DNA from: Cyanobacteria bacterium RYN_339
GTDB lineage: Bacteria; Cyanobacteriota; Sericytochromatia; S15B-MN24; JAQBPE01
Direction of reading: 5' to 3'
Length of the DNA: 33,097 bases
NCBI GenBank assembly: GCA_028287685.1
Contig: JAQBPE010000402.1
Coordinates: forward strand, 1-33,097
Made by a program: the position numbers and the translations under genes
Shown: positions 28,285-33,097 of the stretch, piece after piece
How positions within the stretch are numbered: the stretch's first letter is position 1
Layout: each line of letters begins with the position of its first letter
The notes under the pieces: model-generated
Seen by the model: only the letters and a program-made list of their open reading frames with translations
Told to the model about the DNA's origin: nothing
Databases searched by the model: none

Positions 28285-30219
28285 CTATTCGTCAGCCCAC
28301 AAGTAGGTGTAGCCGGCGAGGGCCCGTTCGTAGTGGCCCAGCAGCAGCCGCTGCTCCGCGATGGTGATCTTCTTCTCGCGCAAGGCGCGCTCCGTCTCGC
28401 GGCGGATGCTCTCGACCAGCGCCTCCTCGTCGTACTGCATATAGCGCAGCACCTCGCGCATGGTGTCACCTTTGACCACGTGCTCCAGCGTGTAGCCATG
28501 CTCGTCCGCCTTGTCGAGGTGGACGTGCACGGTGTTGGTGTCGCCGAAGAGGTTGTGGAGGTTGCCCAGGATCTCCTGGTATGCGCCGTTCAGGAACATG
28601 CCCAGGTAGTAGGGCTCGCCTTCGCGGAAGGGGTGCAGCTCGAGCGAGTGCTTCACGTCGTGGATGTCGATGAAGTCGTCGATCTTGCCGTCGCTGTCGC
28701 ACGTGAGATCGGCCAGCGTGCCGCGCGCGGTCGGCTCCTCGTTCAGCTTGTGGATCGGCATGATCGGGAAGAGCTGGTCGATCGCCCAGTTGTCCGGGGC
28801 GGACTGGAACACGGAGAAGTTGCAGTAATACGTGGTCGTCAGCAGTTGCTCGAGCGAGGCCAGCTCCTCCGGCACGAACTTGAGCGTCCGCAGGAGCGGC
28901 TGGATCCGCCGGCAGCAGGCCCAGAACAGCTCCTCCGCCTTCGCGCGCTCCGCCAGGCCCAGGTAGCCCAGCGTGAACAGGCTCAGGCTCTCCTCCTTGA
29001 ACTGGGTGGCGTCGTGGTAGGACTCCTGGAGGTTGCTGCGGTTGATGCCCTCCCAGGTCTCATAAAGGTTCCGGAGCAGCATGTGGTCCGTCGCTTCGGG
29101 CTTGGCGGGCTGCTTGGACAGCACCTCGCCCACGCCCAGCACGTCGAAGATCAGCATCGACTGGTGCGAGCTGATCGCGCGGCCGGACTCCGAAACCAGC
29201 ATGGGCACGGGCACGTCGTGTTCGCGGCAGGCGTCCACCATGGCGCTTACGATGTCCGCCGCGTACTCGCGAATGCCGTAGTTGCTAGACGCGTGGAAGT
29301 TGGTGCGGCTGCCGTCGTAGTCGATGGCCAGGCCGCCGCCCACGTCCAGGTACTTCATGCCGGAGCCCAGCTTGGCCAATTCCACGTAGAACTGCGAGGC
29401 CTCGCGCATGGCGTTCTTGATCACGCTGATGTTCGAGATCTGGCTGCCGATGTGGAAGTGGAGCAATTGCAGGGAGTCGAGCATGTCGTGGCTCTTGAGC
29501 GTGTCCACGACTTCCATGATCTCCGCGGCGTTCAGGCCGAACTTGGCGCGATCGCCCGCGCTGTCGCCCCAACGGCCGATGCCGCGCGCCGTCAGCTTGG
29601 CGCGCACGCCGACCAACGGCTTGATGCCCAGCTTCTTGGCCGCCTGGAGCACCAGGTGGACCTCGTTGAGCTTCTCGATCACGATGATGGGCGTCTGGCC
29701 CAACCGCTGGGCCAGCAATGCGGTCTCGATGTATTCGGAGTCCTTGTAGCCGTTGCAGATCACCAGCGCGCCGGGCGTCTTGAGCGTGGCGAGCACGATC
29801 AGCAGCTCCGGCTTGGAGCCGGCTTCCAGGCCGTACTTGAAGGCCCGGCCGTACTTCACGATCTCCTCGACCACGTGGCGCTGTTGGCACACCTTGACCG
29901 GGAAGACGCCCTGGTACTCGTTCTCGTAGCCGTATTCCGCGATCGCATCGCGGAAGGCCATGTTCAGGCGCCGGATGCGGTCCGCCAGGATGTCGCTGAA
30001 GCGGATCAGCAGGGGCAGGTTGTGCCCACGGCGTTCCACCTCGCGCACGAGCTCGTACAGGTCGATCTTGTGGCGGCCCTCGCCGGTGGGGTCCACCTCG
30101 ACATGGCCGGCATCATTGATCTTGAAGTAGGGCTCGCCCCAGTCCGTGATGTGGTACAGCTGCTCGCTGTCGCGCACGGTCCAGGTCCGTTCGGCCGATT
30201 GCGGGTCTTCAACGGTCAA
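28285..30219 (-). CDS. speA: Biosynthetic arginine decarboxylase
   Basis: The 644-aa PLP enzyme of the alanine-racemase/ODC fold III group makes agmatine from arginine, the first step of a polyamine route. Seen are the PLP lysine Lys109 in VFPVKVCQQ, the FKYGLEAGSKPEL strand, LHFHIGSQISN, the glycine loop DVGGGLAIDYDGS, VSESGRAISSHQS, and the catalytic cysteine in LTCDSDGKIDDF. The length fits SpeA (about 630-660). The start is taken as TTG at 30219, because GGGGAGG lies 9 nt before it. A GTG at 30237 would place that SD inside the gene and add six residues. No agmatinase or agmatine deiminase is in the window. It is monocistronic, divergent from the next lipoprotein. Confidence 0.94.
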   Translation of the reverse strand: MTVEDPQSAERTWTVRDSEQLYHITDWGEPYFKINDAGHVEVDPTGEGRHKIDLYELVREVERRGHNLPLLIRFSDILADRIRRLNMAFRDAIAEYGYENEYQGVFPVKVCQQRHVVEEIVKYGRAFKYGLEAGSKPELLIVLATLKTPGALVICNGYKDSEYIETALLAQRLGQTPIIVIEKLNEVHLVLQAAKKLGIKPLVGVRAKLTARGIGRWGDSAGDRAKFGLNAAEIMEVVDTLKSHDMLDSLQLLHFHIGSQISNISVIKNAMREASQFYVELAKLGSGMKYLDVGGGLAIDYDGSRTNFHASSNYGIREYAADIVSAMVDACREHDVPVPMLVSESGRAISSHQSMLIFDVLGVGEVLSKQPAKPEATDHMLLRNLYETWEGINRSNLQESYHDATQFKEESLSLFTLGYLGLAERAKAEELFWACCRRIQPLLRTLKFVPEELASLEQLLTTTYYCNFSVFQSAPDNWAIDQLFPIMPIHKLNEEPTARGTLADLTCDSDGKIDDFIDIHDVKHSLELHPFREGEPYYLGMFLNGAYQEILGNLHNLFGDTNTVHVHLDKADEHGYTLEHVVKGDTMREVLRYMQYDEEALVESIRRETERALREKKITIAEQRLLLGHYERALAGYTYLWADE

Positions 30220-30348
30220 AGCGGGTTCCCTCCCCACCTAAGACGACTTGGGACCGGCCGCCGCGGCATCGAGCCTACATCTTACACCCTCCGGGGATTT
30301 CGATCGAACGACCTGCCGGGTATAAACCCTGCGAGGAGCTTGGTGGGT
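30220..30348. promoter_or_regulatory. Divergent intergenic region, speA (-) and lipoprotein (+)
   Basis: On the plus strand TATAAA (30321-30326) with TTTCGA 17 bp upstream may drive the lipoprotein gene; its leader would be short with GAGGAG and GGTGGG before the ATG. On the minus strand GGGGAGG (30235-30229) is the speA ribosome site, and TAAGAT further upstream is a weak -10 candidate. Confidence 0.35.
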
Positions 30349-31125
30349 ATGAAGGCAATTTCCTGGATCGCGGGGACATTGGTGCTGGCAGGGTGTGCCG
30401 CCAAGGCGCCGCCCGCCGTGTTGACCCACGCCTCCAGTCCGGTGGCCGTGGCCGCCGCGCGCTCGTTGGCCGTGGAGGTCCGCGCGCCGCGCGAGCTGGG
30501 CTCCGGCGGGCCGATCCTGACGGACGGCGGCGTGGGGCTGATCCGCGGCGGCACGATCCTGACGGATGGCGGCGTAGGGGTCGTAGCGGCGAAGCTGCGG
30601 CTCCTTGGGGCGGCCGAGACGTTGGACCAGGTGGTCGGGGGCGCCGGCATCCAGCTGGTGGGCTTCGACGGCAGCCCCGTTGGGGCGACGGTTGCCTCCG
30701 ATGGGGCCGGCCATGCGACCCTCGACGTACCGGACGGGGCCGCGCTCACTTGCCTGGCAGCCTTCAAGACCGGCGGCAAGGTCTACCGGCTGGCGGCCGT
30801 GATCGCGCCTGGCGCGCTGGATACCGCCGTGATGCTGGATCCGATCAATACGCTGGTCGAGAGCCGCGTCCGCGACGTGTTGGGGAGCCGGACGCGATCC
30901 GATGCGTTGTCACCGGCGCGCTTGAAGCGCATTTGGACGATTTGCAACAACGCCGAGGTGGCGGTGTCGCCGGCCGATCTGGAGGCCGGGGTGGCACCGG
31001 CCGTGGCCGCGAAGAACCTCGAAAAGATCTGGACGGCGGCGATCGATGCCAAGGTGACGTCGGCGGCCGAGAAGGCCGAGATCGCGGCTTTTATCCAAGC
31101 CTTGAAGGATGCCGCGGCGCCCTGA
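30349..31125 (+). CDS. Lipoprotein of unknown function with 14-residue internal repeat
   Basis: The 258-aa product has a lipobox LAGC (Cys16) after MKAISWIAGTLVLAGC. Residues 53-80 hold two near-identical 14-residue units, GGPILTDGGVGLIR and GGTILTDGGVGVVA, repeated also at the DNA level (42 bp). The middle (about 88-145) has a carboxypeptidase-regulatory-like strand pattern (VGGAGIQLVGFDGSPVGATV, then GHATLDVPDGA), suggesting an Ig-like or CarboxypepD_reg fold. The C-terminal third is helical and Ala/Lys-rich (KNLEKIWTAAIDAKVTSAAE). I recognise no named family. It is likely anchored to a membrane in the periplasm. The start has GGTGGG close upstream. It converges on the next gene with a 7-nt gap. 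Confidence 0.7.
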   Translation: MKAISWIAGTLVLAGCAAKAPPAVLTHASSPVAVAAARSLAVEVRAPRELGSGGPILTDGGVGLIRGGTILTDGGVGVVAAKLRLLGAAETLDQVVGGAGIQLVGFDGSPVGATVASDGAGHATLDVPDGAALTCLAAFKTGGKVYRLAAVIAPGALDTAVMLDPINTLVESRVRDVLGSRTRSDALSPARLKRIWTICNNAEVAVSPADLEAGVAPAVAAKNLEKIWTAAIDAKVTSAAEKAEIAAFIQALKDAAAP

Positions 31126-31132
31126 CCCGTGC

Positions 31133-33097
31133 CTAGAGCAACGGTCCCGCAGCGCGCAGCAAGGCTTCCAGGCCTTGAAGACGGTCCGCAGGATCCCCCA
31201 TGGCAGCCTGGGTGGTGTCGAGGTACAGCAACGCGCCCGATGCAGCGCCCGTAGGAAGGCACCAGACGGAGCGTAGCCCGAGGGCTTGCACGCTGCGGCG
31301 TTCTTGCCATTCCTCGTCCTCTTGTAAGTCGATGATCCCCAAGGGACCCCCGGTGGCCGAAACATGGGCCAGGATGCCCTGGCTGGGCGGCTCCGTGGCG
31401 TCGCCTTGGGTGGCGATCGCGTCCCAGCCCGTGGCGGTGGGGACTAACCAGAAGCCGCGTTCGGCGCCGACCAGCTCCCTGGCCGCCGCGAGCAGTTCCG
31501 CGGCCACCAGCTCGGGCGAAGCCGCCAACAACCGTGCGGCCAACCCGGCGACCAGCTCGTACCCGGCCTGGGCGTCCGCGCGGCGGCCCTCGCGCTGCAA
31601 CGCGCTGGCGGCGGCCGTGGCGAAAGCGGCTAGCAACGCCAGGTCACCGTCTGAGATCGCGGGCTCGAGGTCCCGGCGGTCCACGTAGATCACGCCCAGG
31701 ATGGCGTCGGGCGTGGCGAGCGGCAGGCAGACGACGGCGCGCAATTCCAGCGCCATGACGCTTGCCACCTCGCGCCAATCCGCGTCCGTGCTGGCGTCTG
31801 CGACGTAGAGCGGGGCCCCGGCATAGAGCACGCGCTGGACCATGGTCTGGCTGAAGCCGGTGGCCACCTCCGTGGCGTAGTCGATGCCGCGCGTGGCGAT
31901 CTGGCCGATGCGGCCATCCACGTAGCCGATCAGGTACCCTCGTTCCCCGCCGACCAGGTCCAGCACGCCGTCCAGGGCGGTGGCCGCAATGGCCCCCTCG
32001 TCTCCGGCCAGGGCCAGCGCCTCGATCCACCGGCCATAGCGAGCGAGGTCCAGGCCGCCGGCCGTGGTCGCGATGGCCGGCACGAGGGCCGCCATCGCCG
32101 CCCGCGCGCCAGGCGGCGCGTCGCCGCCGACTACCCAGCGGGCATCCGCGCGGGCGCCGGTGTCATCGCCCGCCATCAGCCTCGCGCGGGCCGCCAGCGA
32201 GCGATCAGCGGCAAGGTGCCAGGGTGCGTCCCAGGCGGTGGCGATCGCCAGGGCGGCCAGGGCTTCGACGAGGGCGGCTTCGGCCTGCCCCTCCGCCAGC
32301 GCGATCTCGGCGAGCAGTTGGTGGGCCCGGTGGGCGGCGACGCGGTTGGGCGACGTCAGGGCAGGTGCGACGGCCACCCGCGCCGCCGCGAGCTGCTGGT
32401 CGCGCAAGGCCTGTTCCGCCCGCGCACAGGCCAGCTTGGCCGCGGCCTCCGCATGGCCCGTGGCCACCACGATCGGCTCCAGCAGGGCGATCTCCGGCCC
32501 GGCATCCTCACCAGCCGCCAATAGGGCTTCCAGCCTGACCAACCGCACCAGCTCTTCGAGCATGCGGTTCCCGATCGCGTCCGCCAACGCCAGCGCACGG
32601 TCCAGCACCTCGCCCGCGGGCTCGCCGCGCCGCACCAGCGCCTGGCCCCGTGCCGCCAACGCGGCGGCCAAGATGAAGCGGCGGCCGGCCTTGTCGGCGG
32701 CGCGTTCCGCGGTCTCCGCGAAGGCCAGCGCGGCGGCCGTATCGCCGCGCTCCGCGGCTACCAAGGCCTGGTTCAGGGCGGCGGCGAGGGCTTCGGTGGT
32801 GAAGCCCGCGTCCCGGCAGTGATCGGCGTAGATCGCGAAGGCGCGACGGGCGCCGTACAGGTCGCCCGTTGCCAGGTGGGCGTTGCCCAGGTTGTCCAGC
32901 ACCAGGGCCATCCCGGCGCGATCGCCCAGGCCGCGCGCGATGGCCAGGGCCTCTTGCAGCATCGCGATCGCCGCCGGCGCCTGGGCGGGATCGGCCTGGA
33001 TCAGCAGCAAGCCCTGCATGTTGAGGGCCTGCACCAGCACCGCCGGCGCCTGGGCCGCGCGGGCGCCCAGGGCCGCTCGTTCCGCGGCGGCCCGCGC
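31133..33097 (-). CDS. TPR and tandem GAF domain protein, C-terminal part
   Basis: The frame is open to the window end, so the N-terminus is missing. At least 655 residues are seen. The first ~380 are Ala-rich helical pairs of TPR type (QALNMQGLLLIQADP, VLDNLGNAHLATGDLYGARRAF, AEIALAEGQAEAALVEAL). A GAF domain follows (about 31620-31950: ERGYLIGYVDGRIGQIATRG, ADWREVASVMALELRAVVCL, LGVIYVDRRDLEP) and then a second GAF (RGFWLVPTATGWDAI, QALGLRSVWCLPTGA, GALLYLDTT). The protein ends soon after it, with no kinase or DNA-binding domain at the C-terminus. Proteins of this order in cyanobacteria and myxobacteria often start with a Ser/Thr kinase and ATPase domain, so the unseen N-terminus may hold one; that is inference. 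Confidence 0.8.
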   Translation of the reverse strand, partial: ARAAAERAALGARAAQAPAVLVQALNMQGLLLIQADPAQAPAAIAMLQEALAIARGLGDRAGMALVLDNLGNAHLATGDLYGARRAFAIYADHCRDAGFTTEALAAALNQALVAAERGDTAAALAFAETAERAADKAGRRFILAAALAARGQALVRRGEPAGEVLDRALALADAIGNRMLEELVRLVRLEALLAAGEDAGPEIALLEPIVVATGHAEAAAKLACARAEQALRDQQLAAARVAVAPALTSPNRVAAHRAHQLLAEIALAEGQAEAALVEALAALAIATAWDAPWHLAADRSLAARARLMAGDDTGARADARWVVGGDAPPGARAAMAALVPAIATTAGGLDLARYGRWIEALALAGDEGAIAATALDGVLDLVGGERGYLIGYVDGRIGQIATRGIDYATEVATGFSQTMVQRVLYAGAPLYVADASTDADWREVASVMALELRAVVCLPLATPDAILGVIYVDRRDLEPAISDGDLALLAAFATAAASALQREGRRADAQAGYELVAGLAARLLAASPELVAAELLAAARELVGAERGFWLVPTATGWDAIATQGDATEPPSQGILAHVSATGGPLGIIDLQEDEEWQERRSVQALGLRSVWCLPTGAASGALLYLDTTQAAMGDPADRLQGLEALLRAAGPLL

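Noticed and set aside
28333..30348. Plus-strand open frame running antisense through speA into the 30349 lipoprotein
   Set aside because: The speA protein is unmistakable on the other strand and the lipoprotein signal starts at 30349, so the upstream part is a shadow frame.
1..33097. tRNA, rRNA, CRISPR arrays, insertion sequences, att sites
   Set aside because: By reading I found no cloverleaf-compatible T-arm sequence, no regularly spaced repeats of CRISPR type, and no transposase or integrase-like protein. A dedicated scan (tRNAscan, Rfam) could still find something small.

Overview
The window is one dense, high-GC stretch of bacterial chromosome. It shows no sign of phage, transposon or CRISPR. 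The octamer GCGATCGC (the HIP1 palindrome known from cyanobacterial genomes) occurs about 17 times in 33 kb, roughly an order of magnitude above chance for this base composition. A protein with periplasmic SLH repeats and a C-terminal beta-barrel ending in phenylalanine points to a diderm envelope of the cyanobacterial type. I see no photosynthesis genes. Together this suggests a member of the Cyanobacteriota, perhaps a non-photosynthetic high-GC lineage such as Sericytochromatia; that placement is inference.

Layout. 1-5134: tail of a discoidin-domain protein, a 48-residue orphan protein, a NUDIX hydrolase divergent from a thiolase, an SlyD-like FKBP divergent from nagA, and an endonuclease/exonuclease/phosphatase-family enzyme overlapping nagA. 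5218-9006: the SLH-porin with its own promoter and strong hairpin, a NYN-domain protein and malQ. 9007-9420: a gene-poor stretch with a run of hairpins and, on the minus strand, a self-contained unit (TATAAT, strong SD, 20-codon ORF, pseudoknot-capable repeats, intrinsic terminator). 9459-13452: GAF-like protein, rhodanese with an overlapping leader ORF, YceI-like secreted protein, lipoprotein, orphan histidine kinase. 13536-18761: a tricorn-type S41 protease and a DUF4900-like lipoprotein in one operon. 18826-21607: a POT-family transporter behind an operator-like promoter, then a secreted ARPP-1-like protein.

21604-24450 (minus) is a tight operon: 2OG-Fe(II) oxygenase, histidine phosphatase, GntR regulator, MOSC protein. 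It diverges, across only 24 bp, from arfB, which is followed by dus, hemH and a small membrane protein. 27664-28239 encodes a four-EF-hand protein, sharing a bidirectional terminator with the convergent speA. The window ends with a lipoprotein and the C-terminal part of a large TPR-GAF-GAF protein.

Recurrent themes: many genes have no Shine-Dalgarno sequence but carry a -10 hexamer ending 6-8 bp before the start codon, implying leaderless mRNAs. Lipoproteins with Pro/Thr/Ser/Ala-rich stalks are frequent. The strongest candidate for something undescribed is the structured minus-strand RNA/peptide unit at 9179-9390.
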